Assembly (NCBI GenBank): GCA_029011315.1
Contig: JAQXLA010000013.1
Location: 1 to 63,388, forward strand
DNA: 63,388 nt
Direction: 5' to 3'
From: Desulfovibrionaceae bacterium
GTDB lineage: Bacteria; Desulfobacterota; Desulfovibrionia; Desulfovibrionales; Desulfovibrionaceae
The notes below the pieces were generated by a model. It saw only the letters and a program-made list of their open reading frames with translations. It was not told the DNA's origin and searched no databases. The position numbers and the translations under genes were made by a program. Of this stretch, positions 1 to 7,453 are shown one piece after another. The stretch's first letter is position 1. Every line of letters starts with the position of its first letter.

Positions 1-623
1 CCCTTCGCTTTTGCAATGGCTCTTGACTAGGGTTTGCAGACACACCCTAACAATCTCACCGTTTGGGAGGAGGCCTCAGAGATAGAACGGACAAAATGTA
101 AGCCCCCGAGGATTTGAGAGGATGCCCGGCATGTTTTTTGATTTTAAAAAGTCTGGTAAGCTCGTCCCATGAAACAAACAGATTTTCGTGATGTGCCTGA
201 TGCGCTGTGGGGGGGCGTATCGGCCTCTTCTTGCCCCGTTCAAAGGATTTGAGGAACATACCCGCAGCCGGGGGGGGGAGAAGAAGTCCGGGAGTGTTGG
301 AGGAATCCTGCCCGCCGCGGAGTAGTGGAGCGGACATTCGTCTGGCTGGTTCGCTGGAGGCGTCTTGTGCGGGATTACGAGCGACGCCTTGATGTGTCTG
401 AGTCCATGATTCAAATAGCCATGGCAAGCATACTGCTGAAACGTTTCATTATTGATAAATGAGTTTCCAAACACGCTCTCAATTTCCATTGATTTTATTA
501 TATTTATCCATAAGAACATCCTAGCAACTAACTTTCTCTGACATATAGTCACACCTTGAACTTACGAGATTGGAGGAGTATGTATAAAACAAGTTTATTA
601 ACTTGAGCGGCTACGAGATGGCT
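1..623. other. No confident gene; contains poly-G tracts
   Basis: I can support no gene here. Two long minus-strand reading frames overlap each other (about 56-427 and 76-552), but they are proline/arginine-rich, have no recognisable domain and read like chance frames. The stretch holds a run of 7 G (209-215) and a run of 9 G (270-278). If a gene once lay here, either run could have shifted its frame. A decayed gene is possible but not shown. Confidence 0.4.
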
Positions 624-1277
624 ATGAAAAAACTCATCGCATTACTTTGTTTTATTTGTATAAACCTGTGTTCAGTCCAAGGAGCCTTCGGCAAGGACAT
701 ACCTCCTCTATGTGCCGCTGCTATGAACGGCAACACTCAAGCCATTCAGACTTTGCTCGATAATGGAGCAGATATCCACGCTAGGGATAAAGAAGATTGG
801 ACTGCTCTCATGCATGCTGCTAGGAACGGCAACACTCAAGCCATTCAGACTTTGCTTGATAATAGAGCAGATATCCACGCTAGGGATAAAAACGGTTGGA
901 CTGCTCTCATGTATGCTGCTGGGAACGGCAACACTCAAGCCATTCAGACTTTGCTCGATAATAGAGCAGATATCCACGCTAGGAATAAAGACGGTTTGAC
1001 TGCTCTCATGTATGCTGCTGGGAATGGTCACTCTCAAGCCATTCAGACATTGCTTGATAATAGAGCAGATATTCACTCTAGGGATAAAGACGGTTTGACT
1101 GCTCTCATGGTGGCTTCCGCTTTACAGCCCAAGGAGATTGTTGAAATCCTTCTACGAAATGGTGCCAATCCCAATATTGTTTCTCACGATGGCGTGACAA
1201 CAGCCCTACAACTGGCTTACAAAAGCCCCCATAAAGATGTAGTTGCCCTGCTTAAGAAGTATGGAGCAAAGAAATAA
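624..1277 (+). CDS. Secreted ankyrin-repeat protein
   Basis: A 217-residue protein with an N-terminal signal peptide (MKK, hydrophobic core LIALLCFICINLCSV, cleavage near QGAFG) followed by about six ankyrin repeats of 33 residues, each with the TALM.AA and Q.LLDN.ADIHARDK pattern. Ankyrin repeats bind other proteins; with a signal peptide the site of action is the periplasm or outside the cell. The first four repeats are almost identical, the last two diverged. Upstream TTG (603) and ATG (618) starts are possible; I chose ATG 624 because it begins the charged n-region of the signal peptide. It lies alone beside a restriction-modification pair. Partner unknown. Confidence 0.85.
   Translation: MKKLIALLCFICINLCSVQGAFGKDIPPLCAAAMNGNTQAIQTLLDNGADIHARDKEDWTALMHAARNGNTQAIQTLLDNRADIHARDKNGWTALMYAAGNGNTQAIQTLLDNRADIHARNKDGLTALMYAAGNGHSQAIQTLLDNRADIHSRDKDGLTALMVASALQPKEIVEILLRNGANPNIVSHDGVTTALQLAYKSPHKDVVALLKKYGAKK
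726..1121 (+). repeat. Four tandem 99-bp ankyrin-coding repeats
   Basis: Units begin at 726, 825, 924 and 1023, each opening with a form of AACGGCAACACTCAAGCC and differing at only a few bases. The period equals one 33-residue ankyrin repeat, so gain or loss of units keeps the frame. Near-identity at DNA level implies recent duplication or gene conversion. Confidence 0.9.
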
Positions 1278-1346
1278 TAAAATCATAACCAGGAAGAACC
1301 CCTCCACGGTATTCATTCAAGGAGAGTATGGTGGGCTTCATAATAT

Positions 1347-2618
1347 TTAATGACTTGTAAGACGTGCTATCCAATTTAACCAAGCGGAAATAGTCGAGGC
1401 TCTTCTCTTATAAGTCGAGTTGCTGTCTATATGGTATAAATTACACGATTTCATAAGGTTGATTATTTCGCTTTGGTCAGGAATTCTACCTCGCTCCAAG
1501 CATATCTTGAATGCTTCGCCAAAGACCTTATGTGATAAAATTAATTCACAAATTTTAAGTTGTCTTGTCTTATATCCAGAAGACATAACCGACTGACCTA
1601 ACTTGCTTAACTTATAATACTTTTCTCCCCGTTCTACGAGATTAAGGTAATCTGCCGCCGCTGTATAATAACTTGTCTGTCTTTTATCGAAAGCGTATTC
1701 CTCTGTTATCTCGTCCCGTGACAAAGATTTTTTTGCCAATAATTCACACAAATTTATAATTCTATCGAGACTATCTGCCTGAGGAAATGGAATTTCTGGT
1801 TCTTTCATATATTTTATATTTTTGATAACATTTTGAATGTCGGAAATTTCAATAGTTGTATCTTCGATTGAATAACGCTTGTTTTTTACAAGTTGAAGTG
1901 AATTATAATCGTGTTTGTTAGTAAATTTATACTCATATATATTAAAACACGAGTTTGAGTAGACCAAAAAGATTGGTCTAACATTTTTTGAAATTCTGTC
2001 AGTCCAAGTTCGATAAGGATAGTATAGTTGGCGAACAAGAAAATCGTCAGACAAGTCACACTTCGCTTCGATTAAGGCGAGCGAAGAAGCCCCCTCGTAT
2101 GCGGCGTCGATTTCGATACGAGAATTGCTGACACTAACAGGCATACTTTTTGTAGTTGCCTTATTGCTAATGAAGAAGTCAAAATTGCCAGACCCCATTT
2201 TTCCAGCAACTGTGGGGTATAGGAACGTATCCTCTTGTAAGAAGTCTGATAAAATACCTGAAGCGTAAGCACAATTAATAGCTATAGTCTCGCTTTTTAT
2301 ATTATCAGCGGATAGGCTTTCAAGAAAAGGAAGTTCCATATATTTAATTTCGTTACCAATGTTTTCAAAACTATGATAATTTTCAAAATGGGAAATAACA
2401 TATGAATTTCCTGATATTGGCAGTATTGCTAAACCATTTTCTTGAAATATTTTAGGTAAATTTATAGAATGGTCAAACTTGACCATTAATCGTGGTTCTC
2501 GATATGTTACAATTTGTTTTGCTGATATTTCAAAATATCCGTTAGTGTGTATATGTGATAGAATGTCGTACTCTTTAAAAATTTGTTCCCACGCAGGGTT
2601 AGTATGATATCTAGACAT
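1347..2618 (-). CDS. Type II restriction endonuclease (PD-(D/E)XK type)
   Basis: A 423-residue protein, probably the nuclease partner of the adenine methyltransferase whose 3' end it overlaps by 8 bp. In the middle (about residues 165-190) sits IEIDAAYEG followed by LALIEAKCD, which fits the acidic residue and E-x-K of a PD-(D/E)XK nuclease core. The C-terminal third, with DEITEEYAFDKRQTSYYTAA and repeated helices, looks like a winged-helix DNA-binding region. It would cut DNA at a site the partner methylates. The gene is clearly AT-rich against the backbone, which suggests transfer. The recognition site cannot be read from the sequence. Confidence 0.75.
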   Translation of the reverse strand: MSRYHTNPAWEQIFKEYDILSHIHTNGYFEISAKQIVTYREPRLMVKFDHSINLPKIFQENGLAILPISGNSYVISHFENYHSFENIGNEIKYMELPFLESLSADNIKSETIAINCAYASGILSDFLQEDTFLYPTVAGKMGSGNFDFFISNKATTKSMPVSVSNSRIEIDAAYEGASSLALIEAKCDLSDDFLVRQLYYPYRTWTDRISKNVRPIFLVYSNSCFNIYEYKFTNKHDYNSLQLVKNKRYSIEDTTIEISDIQNVIKNIKYMKEPEIPFPQADSLDRIINLCELLAKKSLSRDEITEEYAFDKRQTSYYTAAADYLNLVERGEKYYKLSKLGQSVMSSGYKTRQLKICELILSHKVFGEAFKICLERGRIPDQSEIINLMKSCNLYHIDSNSTYKRRASTISAWLNWIARLTSH

Positions 2619-3447
2619 AATTCCTCACAACAACTTCTTCGACTGCTCCACGTTTACTTGCGATAGAATTGATGGAACGCTTTGCTGTTACAATAGATAT
2701 ATTATATTTGGAGTATTGTTCCATAATAAAATCAGTCGCTGAATTAGACAGCATAAATTTAATGCCTTTTTTGTCCAATTCGTCACAGCATTCACGCAGG
2801 CGAATTTGTTCTTCTTTTTCAAATCCCCCCCGAGTGTATCCAGTAAAGTTAGCAGTGGAAGAAACAGGGTCATACGGAGGGTCAAGATATACAAAAGCCC
2901 CTTTGCGAGCCGATTTTAAAATATGACTATAGTCGGAGTTTACAAATATGATATTAGCCTCGTTGAAATAATTGCTAACGGCTCGAAGAACAGTGGCATT
3001 GACAATGTTAGGATTTTTATAGTGTCCAAAAGGACTGTTGAATTCTCCTGAACTATTAACCCTAAATAACCCATTGTAGCAGGTTTTATTTAAATAGATA
3101 ATTCTTGAGGCTTTTTGTTCTTTAGTTAGACTGCTATAAAAAATTTTATTTCTATCCCAATCTCGTACAGAATAATACATTTCACTATCATTTTTGTATT
3201 CTGAAAGAAGAGAAATTAACTCTTCAACATTATCCCTGATTACTTCATACATAGATATAAGTTCGTGATTTATATCATTTATAACGGCATTTTGTGGCTG
3301 AATTTCAAACAAAACAGCCCCGCCACCGACAAACGGCTCATAATAAGTAGTAAACTTTTTGGGGAAAAGAGGGAGCAGACTATCAAGTAACTGTCTTTTT
3401 CCGCCAACCCATTTAACAACAGGTGCGGCAAGAAAAATTTTTTTCAT
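2611..3447 (-). CDS. DNA adenine methyltransferase, D12 class (R-M partner)
   Basis: A 278-residue N6-adenine methyltransferase that transfers a methyl group from SAM to a specific adenine. Motif I is VVKWVGGKRQLL at the N-terminus with FVGGGAVLFE (about 40-50), and the catalytic motif is YLDPPY (about 195). Length and order match Dam/DpnM-like D12 enzymes. A good ribosome site (GAGGAG) precedes ATG 3447. It is transcribed first and overlaps the restriction gene downstream, which would let methylation precede cutting. AT-rich like its partner. A second, distinct D12 enzyme lies at 48888-49712. Confidence 0.92.
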   Translation of the reverse strand: MKKIFLAAPVVKWVGGKRQLLDSLLPLFPKKFTTYYEPFVGGGAVLFEIQPQNAVINDINHELISMYEVIRDNVEELISLLSEYKNDSEMYYSVRDWDRNKIFYSSLTKEQKASRIIYLNKTCYNGLFRVNSSGEFNSPFGHYKNPNIVNATVLRAVSNYFNEANIIFVNSDYSHILKSARKGAFVYLDPPYDPVSSTANFTGYTRGGFEKEEQIRLRECCDELDKKGIKFMLSNSATDFIMEQYSKYNISIVTAKRSINSIASKRGAVEEVVVRNYV

Positions 3448-3580
3448 ACTGCTCTCCTCGCAATTTTACGCATAGGGCAACTATTTGTTGCGTTAAATAC
3501 GAAAGATATCCAAAATTATTAATTAAATCAAACAATATATTTTAGATAAATACAATAAAATCAATAAGAAAAGATAATTT

Positions 3581-3742
3581 ATGCCAAAGAAGAAATTACA
3601 ATTTTTAGTCACAGAAGACATATTCAATCAGTTTGAAACCATAAGAAAAGCCAGATTTTCAAGCACAGCAAAGCAGACGCTTCTTTACTCCATCTTCTCC
3701 GAGTGGCTGTCCTACCAGCAGAGAGGAGGGAGCAAAGTATGA
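3581..3742 (+). CDS. Tiny hypothetical protein, first of a four-gene chain
   Basis: A 53-residue basic reading frame starting MPKKKLQFLVTEDIFNQ and ending RGGSKV. The TLLYSIFSEWLSYQ part suggests a short helical protein; I recognise no family. It begins an AT-rich minimal operon divergent from the methyltransferase, and its stop overlaps the next start (ATGA at 3739-3742). The ribosome site is weak (AAGAAAAG). The overlap with three further frames, and the terminator closing the group, are the main arguments that it is real. Confidence 0.6.
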   Translation: MPKKKLQFLVTEDIFNQFETIRKARFSSTAKQTLLYSIFSEWLSYQQRGGSKV

Positions 3743-4047
3743 GAACCTTTAAAGAATGGCGTGACTGCTCTACCGACCTTTGCTCCAATACACCAATCCC
3801 CGCCGCCGGAGCATATACGGGCAATACTCGTCTAAACGAAGACGAAGAATACGAGGACGGCGACATCCTTAATGTGTGGTTCTTGTTCAACCCAAGTAGT
3901 CCAGCAAGTATGAAGTTTGTTGTGGGGCTGTCAGAGTTGTTGAGTGAGTGTTATCCGAACGAGCATCAGGTTTCCGAAACAGTAGAAAGCAAACTTTCTC
4001 CACTCGCTCACAAACATATTCTCGTTCGTCACGGAGACGAGCGATGA
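3739..4047 (+). CDS. Hypothetical protein, second of the four-gene chain
   Basis: A 102-residue protein starting MRTFKEWRDCSTDLCSN. An acidic stretch (EDEEYEDGD) is followed by LNVWFLFNPSSPASMKFVV and a basic C-terminus. An earlier in-frame ATG exists at 3703, but 3739 fits the ATGA coupling to the previous gene and has GGAGGGAGC just upstream. It overlaps the next gene by ATGA at 4044-4047. No signal peptide, membrane segment or known domain seen. Function unknown. Confidence 0.62.
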   Translation: MRTFKEWRDCSTDLCSNTPIPAAGAYTGNTRLNEDEEYEDGDILNVWFLFNPSSPASMKFVVGLSELLSECYPNEHQVSETVESKLSPLAHKHILVRHGDER

Positions 4048-4187
4048 AGACCGTCCTAGAAATCAAATATGACAAAAACACGCCCGATATCGTAAAGATG
4101 GTGGCGAAGATACGAGACCTCCTCAAATATTTGAGAGGGGCTTACAAAATATACGAAACTCAAAATACGATAGAGGTATCCAAATGA
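4044..4187 (+). CDS. Tiny hypothetical protein, third of the four-gene chain
   Basis: A 47-residue frame starting MKTVLEIKYDKNTPDIV, with a helix-like middle (MVAKIRDLLKYLRGAYKIYE) and ending IEVSK. The beta-alpha-beta look could be a minimal single-domain fold. Start chosen at 4044 because it overlaps the previous stop (ATGA); the stop overlaps the next start (ATGA at 4184-4187). No family recognised. Confidence 0.58.
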   Translation: MKTVLEIKYDKNTPDIVKMVAKIRDLLKYLRGAYKIYETQNTIEVSK

Positions 4188-4396
4188 CGATAGACAAAGA
4201 ATATATAAGAAAAATACTCAATCAATATGCCGATGTAGCGATAGAAGTTAATGCCATCAAACAAGAACTCATCAAAGAAAAAGACATTGAGAATGACGAC
4301 AAATTATCTTGGGAAGAACAGCATACGATAAAGACATTTCTCAACTTTGGAATGACACGCTTGCTTGATGAGTATCTTCCGAAAGAGCAACTTTAA
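4184..4396 (+). CDS. Small helical hypothetical protein, last of the four-gene chain
   Basis: A 70-residue acidic protein, MTIDKEYIRKILNQYADV onward, nearly all predicted helix with heptad-like spacing (IAIEVNAIKQELIKEKDI region). The stop is followed 8 bp later by a strong hairpin terminator, so this gene ends the unit. Such small acidic helical proteins occur in phage and plasmid cargo, but I cannot name a family. Confidence 0.6.
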   Translation: MTIDKEYIRKILNQYADVAIEVNAIKQELIKEKDIENDDKLSWEEQHTIKTFLNFGMTRLLDEYLPKEQL

Positions 4397-4404
4397 AGAA
4401 AGAA

Positions 4405-4439
4405 GGGGCTGAGTGCGAAAAAACACTCAGCCCCTTTTT
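4405..4439 (+). terminator. Rho-independent terminator of the tiny-gene operon
   Basis: Perfect 11-bp stem GGGGCTGAGTG / CACTCAGCCCC with an 8-base loop and a T5 tail, directly after the stop at 4396. Confidence 0.93.
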
Positions 4440-4828
4440 CTATCGGCGTTCATAGAATTATCTCCATACCGTTCCGATAAAGGGAGACCTCCTATTACGG
4501 AGGTCAGGGAACAATTCCCCACATAGCCATTACCTGCCTATGGTCACTTATGCGACTTCATCATACTTCGGAAAGGTATTCTAAAAATGTCAGTGTAGAT
4601 TATAAGGATAAAGCAAAAAAAATTATGAAAAAAAATAAATAATATTTACTATTAAGCCCTTGATTTTTAATCAATCAACTGACGCGGCCCCTGTTACTGC
4701 AGATATGGCACTTCTTCTGTCTGTCGCCCTGAATGCCACTCCGAATTTATGGCTCAATATGCAGGCTTAAAACGCCTAGGCAGGAAAAAGGAAGCTGCAT
4801 ACATATGAAGCCTCTTAAGGAGGCTACA
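4440..4828. other. AT-rich intergenic stretch with two short hairpins
   Basis: No gene supported. Two adjacent short hairpins occur: GACCTCC/GGAGGTC at 4486-4505 and GGGAA/TTCCC at 4507-4519. They are followed by very A/T-rich sequence (about 4600-4670), where the low-GC left island seems to end. Could hold a small RNA or an island boundary; nothing decides this. Confidence 0.4.
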
Positions 4829-5107
4829 ATGTTTCACATTCGTCTTTTTCTATTGTGTTGCGTCCTCAGTTTTGCGACAGATACGGCACTGGCCGTTCCA
4901 GTATGCTCTTCGGAACCGGCTGTTCCTTCCTGCGCCAGATTTTCTTCCAGATTCCACAGTCATCAGGAATTTGAAGCATGCCGCCGGAAGCTCGATAAAT
5001 ATATCGAGGATGCCAACGAATATGCTCTTTGCATCTCTCACAGACAGCAAGACAGAATTCGGGAAGCCGTGCGCAAATTCAATAAACGCACACCGCATCG
5101 ACGCTGA
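4829..5107 (+). CDS. Small secreted cysteine-containing protein
   Basis: A 92-residue protein with a signal peptide (MFHIRLFLLCCVLSFATDTALA) and a mature part of about 70 residues with four cysteines (CSSEPAVPSC, FEACRRK, ALCISH) and a basic end RTPHRR. The cysteine spacing suggests disulfides in the periplasm or outside. ATG 4829 has a near-perfect ribosome site, AAGGAGG, 5 bases upstream; in-frame ATGs at 4733 and 4805 are weaker. It stands alone, convergent with the MucR-like gene. No family recognised. Confidence 0.6.
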   Translation: MFHIRLFLLCCVLSFATDTALAVPVCSSEPAVPSCARFSSRFHSHQEFEACRRKLDKYIEDANEYALCISHRQQDRIREAVRKFNKRTPHRR

Positions 5108-5179
5108 ACACAAAGGCAAGGCGACTCCTGATTCAGGGCATGCATCGCCGGTTCACTTTTCTGCAAAAAGGGGAAATGC

Positions 5180-5599
5180 CTATTCCGCCTTTTTGCCGCG
5201 CCGCTCCCACAGACGCATGTTGGACATATTTTCCTTCCGCTGTTTCTGAAGGGATTTGCACACCAGTACCATATTTTTCGGTAGACCGAACTTCTCGCGA
5301 TATTCTTCGGAAGTCAGTCCATGCTGGGCGAGATGGCGTTTGGTAATGACCTTGAAACTGGAACCACAGACAAGGCACACAACAGATTTTTCCTTAACGG
5401 ACTTTTTGGGATCGCACGGGGCGGCGGCAATGGAAGACTCTTCCTCGCAGCAGGAGGTTCCATCGTCGCCGGAAATCGCCATATTCCGCAGCGATTCCGT
5501 CAGTTTTTTCACCATTGAAATGATTTGCTCTTCAGTCATTTCACGAACGGAAGCCTGCGCCTTGACGATATCAAGAGCTTCCTTCATCATTTCATCCAT
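5180..5599 (-). CDS. MucR/Ros-family zinc-finger transcriptional regulator
   Basis: A 139-residue DNA-binding regulator. The N-terminal helix (MDEMMKEALDIVKAQASVRE) and the C-terminal zinc-finger region VCLVCGSSFK.....HLAQHGLTSEEYREKFGLP match the MucR/Ros family; CxxC plus two His are the zinc ligands. Members bind AT-rich promoters and often control exopolysaccharide, motility and biofilm genes. ATG 5599 chosen over 5617 because AAAGGAAAG precedes it and family members start here. It lies downstream of tolC on the same strand, after a terminator, so it is probably separately transcribed. A role in controlling the secretion cluster is only inference. Confidence 0.85.
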   Translation of the reverse strand: MDEMMKEALDIVKAQASVREMTEEQIISMVKKLTESLRNMAISGDDGTSCCEEESSIAAAPCDPKKSVKEKSVVCLVCGSSFKVITKRHLAQHGLTSEEYREKFGLPKNMVLVCKSLQKQRKENMSNMRLWERRGKKAE

Positions 5600-5772
5600 A
5601 ATGCTTTCCTTTAACATGGCAAATTATATCTATGTAAAATTATCTTGTTTATAGAACTTTCTGTGATTCCATAAAAGAAAAGCCTCGTACTGTCAATCAC
5701 GGATAACCGCATCAGACAGCGCATTCATATGGAAAATCTGTATCTTTGATATATTTTGCCGCAAAAGCAAAA

Positions 5773-5808
5773 ACAGAAGAAACCGGAAAAGATTCCGGTT
5801 TCTTCTGT
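5773..5808 (-). terminator. Terminator downstream of the TolC-like gene
   Basis: Perfect 14-bp stem ACAGAAGAAACCGG / CCGGTTTCTTCTGT, loop of 8; on the minus strand it runs into a T-rich stretch (revcomp of GCAAAAGCAAAA). Closes the exporter unit. Confidence 0.88.
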
Positions 5809-5829
5809 AATTTCAATAAATAAGAATTT

Positions 5830-7215
5830 CTATGAAGCAGGAAGAGTCAGGCTATCGAGCGATTCGGAATCATGAGGAAGATCTTTCAAAACTTTTCGAT
5901 CGATTCCCACTTCATCCAGCAATTTTCCGCCAAGAGCATGCATTTTGTATGCCGCAATCAGCGCATTGCTGTATGCTGTCGCCGCCTGAGTTGCAGAATT
6001 GAACAGTTCGCTTTCGGCATCGAGCACATCCAGCAGGCTGCGCTGCCCCAGAACAAACTGCTCTTCATACGCATCCCGGGTCACCGTGTTGTAATCAATC
6101 GCTTCCATATAGGAATCGTACTGCTCGCGGGCAGAATTGTATTCCGTCCAGGCCTGCTCTGACAAATTCTTGACTTCATCAAAATAGTCGTACAGAACCC
6201 GCCGGCTTTGCCTGATGCGCGCCGATGCGGCCTTGTTCTCCGCCACATCAGCCCCGCTGTTGAAGATGTTCCAGCGAACCACTCCAGACACATCAAATTC
6301 CGCTGTCCAGGCATCACTGCGATTGGCTCTTTCTGAATAGGAGGGGCCGGCTTCGATACTGAAAGAAGGCATATAGGCGGCTCTGGCCTGATCCTTCACG
6401 GCCTTGGCGGCCTTGACATCGCGGATATACGCCTGAACCTTCGGATTATTCCGCTGAGCCTCGCGGATCAACTCTTCGGCATTGGCAAAAAGATGCTCAG
6501 GCATCTCAACTTCCTGCAGACTGTTCGCAGTATGGCGGGTCAGGCGAAAATACTTCTTTTCACCGATGCGCTGCGAAGCCTTCGCTTCAATATACTGGGA
6601 ACGAGCCCGGGAAAGACGGCTCTGTGCCTGCGTAACATCCGCCATCGTATCGACACCCAGACGTTCACGATCCTTCGCCTTTTCCAGGATGTCTTCATGA
6701 CGTTCCACATTGGCTTTGGCCAGCTCGCTGATCTTGATTCGGCGCAAAACGTCAATGTGCGCTATCACCGCGTCCAAAGCCAGAGAGTTGGCATTGTCCA
6801 GCACCCGGCAATCCAAAGACTGCCAGGTTTCCTCAGCTTCACGAACGCGAGCTGCCGTCAATCCGCCGTCCCAGATTGGCTGAGTCAGCAGAAGAGATGC
6901 CGAAGAATGCTGCGTGCCGTGATTGTAGTTACCAGATCGCGTCGTATCATTCGTCAGTTTTCCGTATCCGCCCCGGGCCGTCAAATCGACGCGCGGTCCC
7001 CACCCGGCTTTGGCACGATCCACTTCATGTTCTACGGCGGCACGGTTCTCCTGAACCGATTTCAGCGAATGATTTTCTCCAAGCATATACTCAACAGACT
7101 GTTTTACCGTAATCTGCTCACCGGCAGCAGCCTGAGATGAAAATACCAGACAGGACATTGCAACAACCAGCATCAGGTTCCGATATGGCTTAAAAAAAAT
7201 AATTTTTTCTGCCAT
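5830..7215 (-). CDS. TolC-family outer-membrane protein of type I secretion
   Basis: A 461-residue outer-membrane efflux protein: signal peptide (LMLVVAMSCLVFSSQAAAGE), then two OEP repeats of alternating helices and strands, including GWGPRVDLTARGGYG and the second-repeat AYMPSFSIEAGPSYS, and FVLGQRSLLDVLDAESELF near the end, typical of TolC-like proteins. It should form the trimeric outer-membrane channel for the HlyD/ABC pair upstream, matching LapE. ATG 7215 has GGGAGG just upstream; the TTG at 7227 is less likely. It is separated from the HlyD gene by 238 bp, so it may also have its own promoter. Confidence 0.9.
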   Translation of the reverse strand: MAEKIIFFKPYRNLMLVVAMSCLVFSSQAAAGEQITVKQSVEYMLGENHSLKSVQENRAAVEHEVDRAKAGWGPRVDLTARGGYGKLTNDTTRSGNYNHGTQHSSASLLLTQPIWDGGLTAARVREAEETWQSLDCRVLDNANSLALDAVIAHIDVLRRIKISELAKANVERHEDILEKAKDRERLGVDTMADVTQAQSRLSRARSQYIEAKASQRIGEKKYFRLTRHTANSLQEVEMPEHLFANAEELIREAQRNNPKVQAYIRDVKAAKAVKDQARAAYMPSFSIEAGPSYSERANRSDAWTAEFDVSGVVRWNIFNSGADVAENKAASARIRQSRRVLYDYFDEVKNLSEQAWTEYNSAREQYDSYMEAIDYNTVTRDAYEEQFVLGQRSLLDVLDAESELFNSATQAATAYSNALIAAYKMHALGGKLLDEVGIDRKVLKDLPHDSESLDSLTLPAS

Positions 7216-7453
7216 TTTTCCTCCCAATATCTAAATTATGATCCGGTGTTTAATCCGGTTTTGAGATCCCTGAAAAATTGCTGTATACTGCGATATTGTT
7301 TGTAACTTTAAAGGGATAAAAAAACAACTGTTGCAATATTGCGGCTCAAAATGAGCTGTCTCTTACAGTCTTAACCCAAAAAAAACAAAGGCAAAAAATT
7401 TTATACAAAAAAAAAAAAAGTCAATAGTATTTTTAAATATCAAAGCAATTAAA

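Noticed and set aside
56..552. Two overlapping minus-strand open frames of 123 and 158 codons
   Set aside because: Pro/Arg-rich, no domain, no ribosome site, and they overlap each other on the same strand in different frames. Kept only as a note on the poly-G tracts.
708..1076. Repeat-containing minus-strand frame inside the ankyrin gene
   Set aside because: The repeat is the antisense image of the ankyrin units; the plus-strand protein has a signal peptide and a known fold.
7407..7419. Run of 13 A as a possible transcription-slippage site
   Set aside because: It lies in an intergenic region with no gene across it, so slippage would have no coding effect; noted only as part of an AT-rich regulatory gap.
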